A stretch of DNA of 34,853 nucleotides from Pseudomonas fluorescens (GTDB taxonomy: Bacteria > Pseudomonadota > Gammaproteobacteria > Pseudomonadales > Pseudomonadaceae), in assembly GCF_000968015.1 (NCBI RefSeq), contig NZ_LACH01000034.1, forward strand, positions 1 through 34,853, read 5' to 3'. Below the pieces are notes generated by a model. The model saw only the letters and a list, made by a program, of their open reading frames with translations. It ran no database searches and had not been told where the DNA came from. Both the position numbers and the translations under genes were made by a program. Positions 10,062-19,230 of the stretch are shown here, piece by piece. Position 1 is the stretch's first letter, and each line of letters starts with the position of its first letter.

Positions 10062-10976
10062 ATGCGCATCGTTCCCCATCTCCTGGGCGCAGCCATTGCT
10101 GCCGCTCTGATCAGCACTCCAGTTTTCGCCGCCGAGCTCACCGGTACCCTGAAGAAGATCAAAGAGTCCGGCGTTATCACCCTCGGACATCGTGACGCTT
10201 CCATTCCGTTTTCCTACATCGCTGATGCTTCCGGCAAACCGATGGGCTACTCCCACGATATCCAGCTGAAAATCGTCGAAGCCATCAAGAAAGACCTCGA
10301 CCTGCCGAACCTTCAGGTCAAATACAACCTGGTCACCTCGCAAACCCGTATCCCGCTGGTGCAGAACGGCACCGTGGACGTCGAGTGCGGCTCCACCACC
10401 AACAACGTCGAGCGTCAGCAGCAAGTTGACTTCTCCGTCGGCATCTTCGAAATCGGTACCCGCCTGCTGTCCAAGAAAGGCTCCGCGTACAAGGATTTCG
10501 ACGACCTCAAAGGCAAGAACGTCGTGACCACCGCCGGCACCACGTCCGAGCGCATCCTCAAGTCGATGAACGCCGACAAACAAATGGGCATGAACGTCAT
10601 CTCCGCCAAAGACCACGGCGAATCCTTCCAGATGCTGGAATCGGGCCGTGCCGTCGCGTTCATGATGGACGACGCGCTGCTGGCCGGTGAAGCGGCCAAA
10701 GCCAAGAAGGCGGATGACTGGGCCGTAACCGGCACTCCACAGTCCTACGAAATCTACGGCTGCATGGTCCGCAAGGGCGACGAGCCGTTCAAGAAAGTCG
10801 TGGATGACGCCATCGTTGCAACCTACAAGTCCGGCGAGATCAACAAGATCTACGAAAAATGGTTCATGGCGCCAATCCCGCCAAAAGGCCTGAACCTGAA
10901 CTTCCCGATGAGCGACGAGCTCAAGGCCCTGATCGCCAATCCGACCGATAAAGCGGCTGACGAAAAGAAATCCTGA
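10062..10976 (+). CDS. aatJ: Glutamate/aspartate ABC transporter, periplasmic binding protein
   Basis: The 304-residue protein begins with a typical Sec signal peptide (about residues 1-23, ending VFA-AE). The mature part is a family-3 solute-binding protein (ITLGHRDASIPFSY, VECGSTTNNVERQQQVDFS, YEKWFMAPIPPKGLNLNFP). It resembles GltI/AatJ, which delivers glutamate and aspartate to the membrane permease. The frame is open from 9942, but the ATG at 10062 has GAGGA eight bases upstream and places the signal peptide at the N-terminus. It is the first gene of the aat operon, under the sigma-54 promoter and AauR sites. The two permease genes, the ATPase and aauSR follow. Confidence 0.94.
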   Translation: MRIVPHLLGAAIAAALISTPVFAAELTGTLKKIKESGVITLGHRDASIPFSYIADASGKPMGYSHDIQLKIVEAIKKDLDLPNLQVKYNLVTSQTRIPLVQNGTVDVECGSTTNNVERQQQVDFSVGIFEIGTRLLSKKGSAYKDFDDLKGKNVVTTAGTTSERILKSMNADKQMGMNVISAKDHGESFQMLESGRAVAFMMDDALLAGEAAKAKKADDWAVTGTPQSYEIYGCMVRKGDEPFKKVVDDAIVATYKSGEINKIYEKWFMAPIPPKGLNLNFPMSDELKALIANPTDKAADEKKS

Positions 10977-10990
10977 TTTCTGACTAACCT

Positions 10991-11026
10991 TATCTCCTGA
11001 GAGGGCCACTGCCCTTTCGGGGGATA
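10991..11026 (+). promoter_or_regulatory. mRNA hairpin between aatJ and aatQ
   Basis: Bases 10991-11006 pair with 11011-11026 over 16 positions, with three G-U wobbles and a CACT loop. No T-run follows. Such hairpins after binding-protein genes usually protect the upstream message or attenuate downstream expression, giving more binding protein than permease. A weaker stem (GCCTGAT 11089-11095 with ATCAGGC 11103-11109) lies further on. Confidence 0.65.
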
Positions 11027-11168
11027 GTCATTCCCTGCTGGCATTTCTGGAAACACTCGAACCGGTGGTTGTCGAGCCGCTCGTGTGTGCCTGATTCTCA
11101 AGATCAGGCGGGAACGGAGCTTCCCCAGGCGGGCACTTGTACATCGAACGATCTGAGGGGAGACCCTA

Positions 11169-11915
11169 ATGAATTACAACTGGGACTGGGGCGTGTTCTT
11201 CAAGTCCACCGGCGTGGGCAGCGAGACGTATCTCGACTGGTACGTCGCCGGTTTGGGCTGGACCATCGCCATCGCCGTCGTGGCCTGGATCATTGCCCTG
11301 CTGCTGGGCTCGATTCTGGGTGTCATGCGCACCGTGCCGAACCGCATCGTATCGGGCATCGCGACCTGTTACGTCGAACTCTTCCGTAACGTGCCGCTGC
11401 TGGTTCAGCTGTTCATCTGGTACTTCCTGGTACCCGACCTGCTGCCTCCAGACCTGCAAGAGTGGTACAAGCAGGATCTCAATCCGACCACCTCGGCTTA
11501 CCTCAGCGTCGTCGTCTGCCTGGGCTTGTTCACCGCCGCTCGTGTTTGCGAACAAGTGCGCACCGGTATCCAGGCGCTGCCTCGCGGCCAGGAATCCGCC
11601 GCTCGCGCCATGGGCTTCAAGCTGCCGCAAATCTACTGGAACGTGCTGCTGCCCCAGGCTTACCGGATCATCATTCCGCCGCTCACCTCAGAATTCCTGA
11701 ACGTGTTCAAGAACTCTTCCGTCGCGTCGCTGATCGGCCTGATGGAGTTGCTCGCGCAGACCAAACAGACCGCCGAGTTTTCCGCCAACCTGTTCGAAGC
11801 CTTCACCCTTGCAACGCTGATCTACTTCACGCTGAACATGGGCCTGATGCTGCTGATGCGCATGGTCGAGAAGAAAGTGGCCGTACCGGGCCTGATCTCC
11901 GTAGGGGGTAAATGA
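11169..11915 (+). CDS. aatQ: Glutamate/aspartate ABC transporter permease
   Basis: This 248-residue inner-membrane protein is a HisM/GltJ-type permease with several hydrophobic spans. The cytoplasmic EAA loop (AARAMGFKLPQIYWNVLLPQ) near the middle contacts the ATPase. It pairs with AatM to form the channel. The gap of 192 bases after aatJ holds an mRNA hairpin. The ATG has GAGGGGAG just upstream. The stop overlaps the aatM start by four bases (ATGA), so translation is coupled. Confidence 0.93.
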   Translation: MNYNWDWGVFFKSTGVGSETYLDWYVAGLGWTIAIAVVAWIIALLLGSILGVMRTVPNRIVSGIATCYVELFRNVPLLVQLFIWYFLVPDLLPPDLQEWYKQDLNPTTSAYLSVVVCLGLFTAARVCEQVRTGIQALPRGQESAARAMGFKLPQIYWNVLLPQAYRIIIPPLTSEFLNVFKNSSVASLIGLMELLAQTKQTAEFSANLFEAFTLATLIYFTLNMGLMLLMRMVEKKVAVPGLISVGGK

Positions 11916-12586
11916 TGGAATTCGACTTCTCGGGCATCGTCCCGTCCCTGCCGGGTTTGTGGAACGGCATGGTCATGACCCTGCAACTGATGGCACTGGG
12001 CGTGTCCGGCGGGATCATCCTCGGTACGATCCTGGCGCTGATGCGCCTGTCCCACAGCAAACTGCTGTCGAACATTGCTGGCGCCTACGTTAACTACTTC
12101 CGCTCGATTCCATTGCTGCTGGTCATCACCTGGTTCTACCTGGCGGTGCCGTTCGTACTGCGCTGGATCACCGGCGAAGACACCCCGATCGGCGCGTTTG
12201 CCTCGTGCATCGTGGCGTTCATGATGTTTGAAGCGGCGTACTTCTGCGAAATCGTCCGGGCCGGCGTGCAGTCGATTTCCAAGGGCCAGATGGGTGCAGC
12301 CCAAGCCCTGGGCATGACGTATAGCCAGATGATGCGGTTGATCATCCTGCCGCAAGCGTTCCGCAAGATGACCCCGCTGCTGCTGCAACAGAGCATCATC
12401 CTGTTTCAGGACACCTCGCTGGTCTACGCGGTCGGTCTGGTGGACTTCCTCAATGCCTCGCGTGCCAGTGGCGACATCATCGGTCGCTCCAACGAGTTCC
12501 TGATCTTTGCAGGTCTCACGTACTTCACAATCAGCTTTGCCGCCTCGCTGCTGGTCAAGCGTCTGCAAAAAAGGTTTGCCGTATGA
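11912..12586 (+). CDS. aatM: Glutamate/aspartate ABC transporter permease
   Basis: The 224-residue GltK-type permease has hydrophobic spans throughout and its own EAA loop ([20 protein letters not shown]). It is the partner of AatQ. It begins with two consecutive ATG codons, at 11912 and 11915; the first overlaps the aatQ stop. Its own stop overlaps the aatP start by four bases. Confidence 0.93.
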   Translation: MMEFDFSGIVPSLPGLWNGMVMTLQLMALGVSGGIILGTILALMRLSHSKLLSNIAGAYVNYFRSIPLLLVITWFYLAVPFVLRWITGEDTPIGAFASCIVAFMMFEAAYFCEIVRAGVQSISKGQMGAAQALGMTYSQMMRLIILPQAFRKMTPLLLQQSIILFQDTSLVYAVGLVDFLNASRASGDIIGRSNEFLIFAGLTYFTISFAASLLVKRLQKRFAV

Positions 12587-13317
12587 TCTCTATCAAGAAT
12601 GTCAACAAGTGGTATGGCGACTTCCAGGTACTGACTGACTGCAGCACCGAGGTCAAAAAAGGCGAAGTGATTGTGGTGTGCGGGCCGTCCGGTTCCGGCA
12701 AATCCACCCTGATCAAATGCGTCAACGCCCTGGAACCGTTCCAGAAAGGCGACGTGGTGGTCGATGGCACGTCCATCGCCGACCCGAAGACCGACCTGCC
12801 GAAACTGCGTTCGCGCGTTGGCATGGTGTTCCAGCATTTCGAACTGTTCCCGCACCTGACCATCACCGAAAACCTGACCATTGCGCAGATCAAGGTGTTG
12901 GGCCGCAGCAAGGAAGAAGCCACCAAGAAAGGCCTGCAACTGCTTGAGCGCGTCGGGCTGTCTGCCCATGCGCATAAGCATCCGGGCCAGCTCTCCGGTG
13001 GTCAGCAACAGCGTGTGGCGATTGCCCGTGCGCTGGCGATGGACCCGATCGTCATGCTGTTCGACGAACCGACTTCGGCGCTGGACCCTGAAATGGTCAA
13101 CGAAGTGCTCGACGTGATGGTGCAACTGGCTCACGAAGGCATGACCATGATGTGCGTGACCCACGAAATGGGCTTCGCCCGTAAAGTGGCGGACCGGGTG
13201 ATCTTCATGGACCAGGGCAGGATCATCGAAGACTGCAAGAAAGAGGAATTCTTCGGCGACATCAATGCCCGCGCCGAGCGGACGCAGCATTTCCTCGCCA
13301 AGATTCTGCAGCACTAA
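12583..13317 (+). CDS. aatP: Glutamate/aspartate ABC transporter ATPase
   Basis: The 244-residue ATPase powers the AatJQM importer. Walker A is GPSGSGKST (residues 34-42), the Q-loop is in [11 protein letters not shown] (81-91), the signature is LSGGQ (137-141), Walker B is VMLFDEP (157-163), and the H-loop His is in VTHEMGFA. It belongs to the GlnQ/GltL group of polar amino acid transport ATPases. It starts inside the aatM stop. After it comes a REP pair instead of the ggt and ansB genes that, as I recall, lie at this point in P. aeruginosa. Confidence 0.94.
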   Translation: MISIKNVNKWYGDFQVLTDCSTEVKKGEVIVVCGPSGSGKSTLIKCVNALEPFQKGDVVVDGTSIADPKTDLPKLRSRVGMVFQHFELFPHLTITENLTIAQIKVLGRSKEEATKKGLQLLERVGLSAHAHKHPGQLSGGQQQRVAIARALAMDPIVMLFDEPTSALDPEMVNEVLDVMVQLAHEGMTMMCVTHEMGFARKVADRVIFMDQGRIIEDCKKEEFFGDINARAERTQHFLAKILQH

Positions 13318-13351
13318 GCACCGTACGCTTGCTCGGAGTCACACAAATCCC

Positions 13352-13446
13352 TTGTGGGAGCGAGCTTGCTCGCGATAGCGGACCGACATTCAACATCAAT
13401 GTTGACTGGAATGGCCTCATCGCGAGCAAGCTCGCTCCCACAGGGG
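13352..13446. repeat. REP inverted pair (REPIN-like)
   Basis: Two facing REP palindromes (13352-13380 and 13418-13446) flank about 37 bases containing CAATGTTG. It fills the gap between aatP and aauS and may separate the transporter and regulator transcripts. Confidence 0.85.
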
Positions 13447-13496
13447 CCGGTGATGGTGCTCTAAGTAAGTGTTGTGGTTGACCCAAGGCATCTGTG

Positions 13497-15398
13497 ATGA
13501 AATGCGACCCCACTCTCTATCGCGCCGCGCCGCCATCACTCGCCGTGAAACCCCGTCTGATTCGCCATCTGTTCCTGCCGCCGCTGGTCATCGCCCTGAT
13601 GATCGGATTGGGTTACCTCGGCTTCTGGGTCAGTGAACACTACGGGATCCGCAGCCTCAGCGAGAACGGCCAGCGTCAGCTGGAACTGCACGCCCGCGCC
13701 GTCGAGAGCGAGATCAGCAAGTACACCTACCTGCCCAGCCTGCTGGAACTCGAATCCAGCGTTTCGAAGCTGTTGGCCGACCCGTCGCCGGAACACCGGC
13801 AGACGGTCAATGAATACCTCGAAGGCCTGAACCGGCGCAGCCGCAGTCGGGCTATCTATGTGATGGACACCACCGGCCGCGTCATGGCCACCAGTAACTG
13901 GCGCGATGTCGACAGTTACCTGGGCGAAGACCTGTCCTTCCGCGCCTATTTCCAGAATGCCGTTCGCGGTCAGCCGGGGCGTTTCTACGGCATCGGCAGC
14001 ACCAACGGCGAGCCCGGTTATTACCTGGCTCATGGCCTGGAAGAACAGGGCAAGATCATCGGCGTCGCGGTGGTCAAGGTTCGCCTCGAAGCCATGGAAG
14101 AACGCTGGCAGCGCGCGCGGCTGGAAGCGTTCGTCAGCGATGAAAACGGCATCATCATTCTTTCCAGCGATCCGGCACGGCGCCTGAAATCGGTTGTGCC
14201 GCTGAGCGACGAAACCAAGGAAAAACTCGCTCGCAGCCTTCAGTACTACTGGTTCCCGCTAAACGAACTGCAACCGCTGGCCCGGGAAAAACTGGCCGAA
14301 GGCGAGGAAAAACTCACCTTCCCCGCCAACAGCGAAGTGGAATCCGATGAGGAAGACATCAGCTACCTGTCGCAAACCCGTCCGCTGAGCGATACCCCGT
14401 GGAATTTCACCCTGCTGACACCGTTGCAGGATTTGCGTCGCGAAGCGATCAATCAGGGGATTCTGGTGGCAGTGGCGTTTGCCCTGGTGGCGTTCCTGCT
14501 GATCGCCTGGAACGAGCGGCGCAAGGTCATTGCCACGCGCCTGGCCGCCCGGGAAGCCTTGCAGGAAGCCAACAATCAACTGGAGCGTCGGATTACCGAA
14601 CGCACCACCGACCTGCGCGCCAGCAACGAACGGCTCAAGGGCCAGATCCGCGAACGGCGTCTGGCCGAAGAGACGCTACGCCGCGCCCAGGATGAACTGG
14701 TGCAGGCCGGTAAACTCGCGGCCATCGGCCAGATGTCCACCAGCATCGCCCACGAATTGAACCAGCCACTGGCGGCGCTGCGAACCTTGTCCGGCAACAC
14801 CGTGCGCTTTCTGGAGCGCGGTCAGCTGGACGTTGCCAGCACCAACCTCAAGACCATCAACGAACTGATCGACCGCATGGGCCGGATCACCGCCAGCCTG
14901 CGTTCGTTCGCTCGCCGCGGAGACGACAAAGGTCAGGCCAGCCTCGGCAAAGCGGTGGATGCAGCCTTGCAGCTGCTCGGTGGCCGCGTGGAAAGCGCGC
15001 ATCTGCAACTGCACCGAGACTTCGCCGATCTGCAGGTGCAGATCGACCAGACCCGTCTGGAGCAGATTCTGGTCAACCTGATCGGCAACGCCCTCGACGC
15101 CATGCAAGCACAGCCGCTGCCAGAACTGTGGCTCGAAGGCGAAGAGTTCGATGGCAAATATCGCCTTCGTGTACGCGATAACGGCCATGGCATCGATGCC
15201 GAAGCACGCAAACATCTATTCGAACCGTTCTTCACCACCAAACCCGGCGAACAGGGCCTGGGCCTCGGCCTGACCCTTTCCGCCAGCCTGGCCGCCGCCA
15301 CCGGCGGGCATCTGGGTGTCGAGCACCCGGCCAGCGGTGGTACCACCTTCGTCCTCAGTTTACCGTTGGTAAGCCCCACTCACGCCGAGCCAATATGA
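13497..15398 (+). CDS. aauS: Sensor histidine kinase of the acidic amino acid two-component system
   Basis: This 633-residue membrane kinase resembles DctB/AauS. It has a first membrane span at about residues 25-46, a periplasmic double-Cache-like sensor (SFRAYFQNAVRG and GEPGYYLAHGL are typical), a second span near 320-338, and a coiled coil. The HisKA H-box is IAHELNQPLAALR with His419. The ATPase domain has NLIGNALDAM, DNGHGID and GLGLGLTLS. It senses external glutamate/aspartate or related acids by family analogy and phosphorylates AauR. A GTG at 13494 precedes the ATG directly; either could serve. The stop overlaps aauR by four bases. Confidence 0.92.
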   Translation: MKCDPTLYRAAPPSLAVKPRLIRHLFLPPLVIALMIGLGYLGFWVSEHYGIRSLSENGQRQLELHARAVESEISKYTYLPSLLELESSVSKLLADPSPEHRQTVNEYLEGLNRRSRSRAIYVMDTTGRVMATSNWRDVDSYLGEDLSFRAYFQNAVRGQPGRFYGIGSTNGEPGYYLAHGLEEQGKIIGVAVVKVRLEAMEERWQRARLEAFVSDENGIIILSSDPARRLKSVVPLSDETKEKLARSLQYYWFPLNELQPLAREKLAEGEEKLTFPANSEVESDEEDISYLSQTRPLSDTPWNFTLLTPLQDLRREAINQGILVAVAFALVAFLLIAWNERRKVIATRLAAREALQEANNQLERRITERTTDLRASNERLKGQIRERRLAEETLRRAQDELVQAGKLAAIGQMSTSIAHELNQPLAALRTLSGNTVRFLERGQLDVASTNLKTINELIDRMGRITASLRSFARRGDDKGQASLGKAVDAALQLLGGRVESAHLQLHRDFADLQVQIDQTRLEQILVNLIGNALDAMQAQPLPELWLEGEEFDGKYRLRVRDNGHGIDAEARKHLFEPFFTTKPGEQGLGLGLTLSASLAAATGGHLGVEHPASGGTTFVLSLPLVSPTHAEPI

Positions 15399-16723
15399 AC
15401 AACGACCTTAGTGTGCTGATCGTCGAAGACGACCCCCATGTGCTGCTCGGCTGCCAACAGGCGCTGACCCTGGAAGACATTCCCTGCGTCGGCGTCGGTA
15501 GCGCCGAAGAAGCGCTGGAGCGGGTCGGCGACAACTTCGCCGGCATCGTCATCAGCGACATCCGCCTGCCGGGCATCGACGGTCTGGAATTGCTGACCCG
15601 CCTCAAGGCCCGCGACCGCAGCTTGCCGGTGGTGCTGATCACCGGCCACGGCGACATCTCCATGGCTGTCGGTGCGATGCAGAAAGGCGCCTATGACTTC
15701 ATGGAGAAACCTTTCTCCCCCGAACGTCTGGTCGATGTGGCGCGCCGTGCGCTGGAGCAACGCAGCCTCGCGCGGGAAGTCTCTTCGTTGCGTCGGCAAC
15801 TGGCGGAACGCGATTCCCTCGAAGGCCGGATCATCGGCCGCTCGCCCGCCATGCAGAACCTGCGGGAATTGATCGCCAACGTCGCCGATACCTCGGCCAA
15901 CGTGCTGATCGAAGGCGAGACCGGCACCGGTAAAGAGCTGGTTGCGCGTTGCCTGCACGACTTCAGTCGGCGGCACACCAAGCAGTTCGTCGCGTTGAAC
16001 TGCGGTGGTCTGCCGGAAAACCTGTTCGAAAGCGAAATCTTCGGCCATGAAGCCAACGCCTTCACGGGCGCCGGCAAACGGCGGATCGGCAAGATCGAAC
16101 ACGCCGACGGCGGCACGTTGTTCCTCGACGAAGTGGAAAGCATGCCGTTGCCGCTGCAGATCAAACTGTTGCGGGTGTTGCAGGAACGCACTCTGGAACG
16201 CCTGGGCTCGAACCAGAGCGTGGCGGTGGATTGCCGGGTGATCGCGGCGACCAAGTCCGATCTGGATGAGTCGAGCAAGGCTGGCGAGTTTCGCAGCGAC
16301 CTGTATTACCGCTTGAACGTGGTGACTCTTGAATTACCGCCGCTGCGCGAACGACGCGAAGACATCCTGCAATTGTTCGAGCACTTCCTACAGCAGTCGT
16401 CCCTGCGTTTCGACCGTGCCGTGCCGGACCTGGACAACCAGACCCTGTCGAACCTGATGAGCCACGACTGGCCGGGCAACGTGCGCGAATTGCGCAACGT
16501 CGCCGAGCGTTTTGCCCTCGGTCTGCCGGCCTTCAAGAAGTCCGGCGCCAGCGGCAGCAATCAGGGCCTGGCCTTCGCCGAAGCGGTAGAAGCGTTTGAA
16601 CGCAACCTGCTGAGCGACGCCCTGCAGCGCAGTGGCGGCAACCTGACCCAGGCCAGTCTGGAACTAGGGATGGCCAAGACCACGCTGTTCGACAAAGTGA
16701 AGAAGTACGGGCTGAGCCACTGA
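15395..16723 (+). CDS. aauR: Sigma-54-dependent response regulator for acidic amino acid use
   Basis: The 442-residue NtrC-class activator has a receiver with acidic pair Asp12-Asp13 and phospho-acceptor Asp55. The AAA+ domain has Walker A GETGTGKE (174-181) and Walker B TLFLDEVESM. A C-terminal Fis-type helix-turn-helix reads LTQASLELGMAKTTLFDKVKKYG. The sigma-54 contact loop reads NAFTGA instead of the commoner GAFTGA. I recall the same variant in other DctD-like proteins, so it need not be a defect. It should bind the two TTCGG-N4-CCGAA-type sites upstream of aatJ and activate the sigma-54 promoter there. It is coupled to aauS by an ATGA overlap and to glpM by a one-base overlap. Confidence 0.93.
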   Translation: MNNDLSVLIVEDDPHVLLGCQQALTLEDIPCVGVGSAEEALERVGDNFAGIVISDIRLPGIDGLELLTRLKARDRSLPVVLITGHGDISMAVGAMQKGAYDFMEKPFSPERLVDVARRALEQRSLAREVSSLRRQLAERDSLEGRIIGRSPAMQNLRELIANVADTSANVLIEGETGTGKELVARCLHDFSRRHTKQFVALNCGGLPENLFESEIFGHEANAFTGAGKRRIGKIEHADGGTLFLDEVESMPLPLQIKLLRVLQERTLERLGSNQSVAVDCRVIAATKSDLDESSKAGEFRSDLYYRLNVVTLELPPLRERREDILQLFEHFLQQSSLRFDRAVPDLDNQTLSNLMSHDWPGNVRELRNVAERFALGLPAFKKSGASGSNQGLAFAEAVEAFERNLLSDALQRSGGNLTQASLELGMAKTTLFDKVKKYGLSH

Positions 16724-17061
16724 TGGACCTGATTCTCAAAGCAACCCTGGGCGCGGCCGTGGTGCTGATTCTCGCCGCGCTGGCCAAGACCAAAAACTAT
16801 TACATCGCCGGATTGGTGCCGCTGTTTCCGACCTTTGCGCTGATTGCGCATTACATCGTCGGCAAGGGCCGTTCGCTGGAGGATTTGAAGACCACCATCG
16901 TGTTTGGGATGTGGTCGATCATTCCTTACTTCATCTACCTGGCGACGTTGTATGTGGTGGTGGACCGGATGCGGCTGGAGGCTTCGCTCGCTGTGGCGGC
17001 GGTGGCTTGGTTGATGGCGGCTACGGTGCTGGTTTCGGTTTGGGTTCGTCTTCACGGCTGA
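16723..17061 (+). CDS. glpM: GlpM/YdgC family small membrane protein
   Basis: The 112-residue protein is almost entirely hydrophobic with three to four membrane spans. It carries the family block TKNYYIAGLVPLFPTFALIAHYIVG. In P. aeruginosa GlpM was linked to alginate production and, as I recall, sits next to glpD; its biochemical role is not known. Here it lies about 10 kb from glpD and overlaps the aauR stop by one base (TGATG), so it is probably translated with the aau genes. No other gene follows on this strand before a repeat. Confidence 0.78.
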   Translation: MDLILKATLGAAVVLILAALAKTKNYYIAGLVPLFPTFALIAHYIVGKGRSLEDLKTTIVFGMWSIIPYFIYLATLYVVVDRMRLEASLAVAAVAWLMAATVLVSVWVRLHG

Positions 17062-17086
17062 CTGATGTGATCGGTTTTAGAACCAC

Positions 17087-17247
17087 CCCTCACCCCAGCC
17101 CTCTCCCCACGGGGGAGAGGGGGAAAGGGAGCAGATCTTCATGTGCTTCTAAGCCTGAGTTCGACTCAGATCTTTCACGTCGCAAAATTTCAACTAGGCG
17201 CATCGGTCAGTCCCCTCGCCCCCTGGGGAGAGGGTTAGGGTGAGGGG
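17087..17247. repeat. Intergenic inverted-repeat element, type 2
   Basis: CCCCTCACCCCAGCCCTCTC begins at 17087 and its imperfect reverse complement ends at 17247, giving a roughly 160-base element with inverted ends. A nested short hairpin CTCTCCCC-AC-GGGGGAG lies at 17101-17118. It encodes no protein. It lies between convergent glpM and the DsbA-family gene. It resembles a non-autonomous repeat of fluorescent pseudomonads. Confidence 0.7.
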
Positions 17248-17273
17248 TCGATCTAAAGAATTGCCACAGAACC

Positions 17274-17942
17274 TCACCCGTTAACCGTCCCGCCCTTCGC
17301 TTCACTCATGATCTGGCGAATCGCCCCGACAAACGTCTCCACTGGCTGCCCGCCAGTGACGGCGTACTGCCCGTTGAAAACAACGGTCGGCACCGAACTG
17401 ACGCCTCGCGACAGCCACAACTGCTCTTCCTCACGAACGTCTTTGGCGAATTCATCCGACGCCAGTATCGCCTCGGCCCGCTGCCGATCCAGGCCAACGC
17501 TTTCGGCGATCTGCGCCAATTGCCCATGGTCGGACGGATTGCCGCCCTCGGTGAAATACAACGTGAACAGCGCCTCTTTCAGATTGAACTGCAACCCCTC
17601 CAGTCCCGCCCAGAACAGCAAGCGGTGGGCATCGAAGGTGTTGTAGATGCGACTGTTGCCGTCCGTGCGAAACGCAAACCCGACCTCGGCGCCACGCGCG
17701 CGGATCATCTCGCGATTCTTCTGGGATTGCTCGGGCGTCGAGCCGTACTTCTCGGTGATGTGTTCGGTGATGTTCTGCCCTTCAGGCCCCATCTTCGGGT
17801 TCAGTTCGAACGGCTGGAAACGGATCTCGGCCTGCACCTCGTCGCCCAGCAAATCCAGGGCCCGGGTCAGGCCGTAAAGGCCGACGACGCACCAGGGGCA
17901 GGACACGTCGCTGACGAAATCGATTTTCAGTGGGGCACTCAT
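17274..17942 (-). CDS. DsbA-family (FrnE-like) thiol oxidoreductase
   Basis: The 222-residue cytoplasmic protein has a thioredoxin-fold active site CPWC at residues 15-18 (DVSCPWCVVG) and the later SVPTVVFNGQYAVTGGQP block with the cis-Pro of this family. No signal peptide is present, which fits the FrnE/2-hydroxychromene-2-carboxylate-isomerase-like branch rather than periplasmic DsbA. A GTG lies one codon upstream of the chosen ATG at 17942, which has GAGGTG just before it. The gene stands alone, flanked by two different repeat elements. Its substrate is unknown; a role in disulfide handling or oxidative stress is inferred from the family. Confidence 0.85.
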   Translation of the reverse strand: MSAPLKIDFVSDVSCPWCVVGLYGLTRALDLLGDEVQAEIRFQPFELNPKMGPEGQNITEHITEKYGSTPEQSQKNREMIRARGAEVGFAFRTDGNSRIYNTFDAHRLLFWAGLEGLQFNLKEALFTLYFTEGGNPSDHGQLAQIAESVGLDRQRAEAILASDEFAKDVREEEQLWLSRGVSSVPTVVFNGQYAVTGGQPVETFVGAIRQIMSEAKGGTVNG

Positions 17943-18025
17943 CACACACCTCGCAGACTGGAACGCGCCGGAAAGCTCGAACGATACACCCGACGAGGCC
18001 GAGGTGGCAGCCGTTCCACTACCCC

Positions 18026-18161
18026 TGTGTGGCGAGGGGATTTATCCCCGTTCGGCTGCGAAGCAGTCGCAAACCCGGTGAATACGGTTTTTCTGAAACA
18101 CCGTAATCACAGGTTCAGGGCCGCTTCGCGACCCAACGGGGATAAATCCCCTCGCCACACA
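18026..18161. repeat. Intergenic inverted-repeat element, type 3
   Basis: Ends of 27 bases (18026-18052 and 18135-18161) are perfect inverted repeats, with core GGCGAGGGGATTTATCCCCG. About 80 bases lie between them. This differs in sequence from the REP family seen elsewhere in the window. It sits between the hydrolase stop and the DsbA-family gene start. Confidence 0.85.
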
Positions 18162-18195
18162 AGCCCGCTTGTATGTTTAGACTTGAAGGGGTGGG

Positions 18196-19230
18196 CTACA
18201 GGAGGTTGTGTTCAGCCACCGGATCAATCTGCGCCCAATGCGAGGTGTCTTCGCGGTGGGCCTGCAAGTACGGCAACACCGCCGCCAGCAATGGCGCCTT
18301 GAACGCCTCCTGGAATCGATGCGCCAACCCCGGAATCAGCTTCAACTGACTGCCGCGGATATGCGCCGCCAGGTGTACACCGTGCATGACCGGCAGCAAC
18401 GGATCAGCAGTGCCGTGAACCACCAGCGTCGGTACGCGCAGTTGATTGAGCAGCGCCACACGACTGCGCTCGGCGAGGATCGCCATGATCTGGCGCTTCA
18501 CGCCCTCGGGGTTGAACGCCCGGTCATAGGACAGCGCCGCCTGATGCAGTAGCGCTTGCCGATCATCGCTCACCGTCGGACTGCCCAGCGCCGCCAGCAA
18601 ATCGGCTTGCTGCTCCAGCGCTACTTCGCGATTGGGTGCCCCACGGCGCGACAACAGTTGCACCAGCGCCGCACTCGGCGCCGGCAATCCTTCGGCCCCG
18701 GAACTGGTCATGATCAGCGTCAGGCTCTCGACCCGTTGTGGCTCCATGGCCGCCATATGCTGGGCGATCATCCCGCCCATACTCGCGCCCAGCACGTGGA
18801 ATTGCTCGACGTGCAACGCATCCATCAAGCCAAAAGCATCGTCTGCCATATCGGTCAGGGTGTACGGCGCCGACACCGGCAAACCGAGTTTGTAGCGCAG
18901 CACTTCGAACGTCAGGTTGGCGTCGACGGGCGCTTGCCGCCAAGTCGAGAGCCCGACATCGCGATTGTCATAACGAATCACCCGAAACCCTTGCTGACAC
19001 AGCGCGACCACCACCTCGTCCGGCCAGTGAATCAACTGCCCGCCAAGGCCCATCACCAGCAACAACGCAGGGTCCGACGCACGGCCGATGCTCTGGTAAG
19101 CCAGGCTCACCTGTGCCAGATCGACCCGCTCGGTCGGAACATTGATATCGCAACGAGACGCCGCCAAGGACGGCAGGCCGAACAACAGCGCGGCCAGGAA
19201 AACCGCTGTGGAAAAAAATCGTACACGCAT
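18196..19230 (-). CDS. Exported alpha/beta hydrolase
   Basis: The 344-residue protein starts with a Sec-type signal peptide ([19 protein letters not shown], likely cut near residue 24). An alpha/beta hydrolase fold follows. The nucleophile elbow is GASMGG with Ser150, the acid is probably Asp276 in HGTADPLLP, and the base His304 in GLAH. The catalytic triad is complete. The open frame runs further back to 19419, but that part translates REP sequence (VGASLLA) and promoter DNA, so the ATG at 19230 is chosen. It resembles esterases of the RdmC-like group, but the substrate cannot be told. It is downstream of metE on the same strand, separated by a REP pair. Confidence 0.82.
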   Translation of the reverse strand: MRVRFFSTAVFLAALLFGLPSLAASRCDINVPTERVDLAQVSLAYQSIGRASDPALLLVMGLGGQLIHWPDEVVVALCQQGFRVIRYDNRDVGLSTWRQAPVDANLTFEVLRYKLGLPVSAPYTLTDMADDAFGLMDALHVEQFHVLGASMGGMIAQHMAAMEPQRVESLTLIMTSSGAEGLPAPSAALVQLLSRRGAPNREVALEQQADLLAALGSPTVSDDRQALLHQAALSYDRAFNPEGVKRQIMAILAERSRVALLNQLRVPTLVVHGTADPLLPVMHGVHLAAHIRGSQLKLIPGLAHRFQEAFKAPLLAAVLPYLQAHREDTSHWAQIDPVAEHNLL

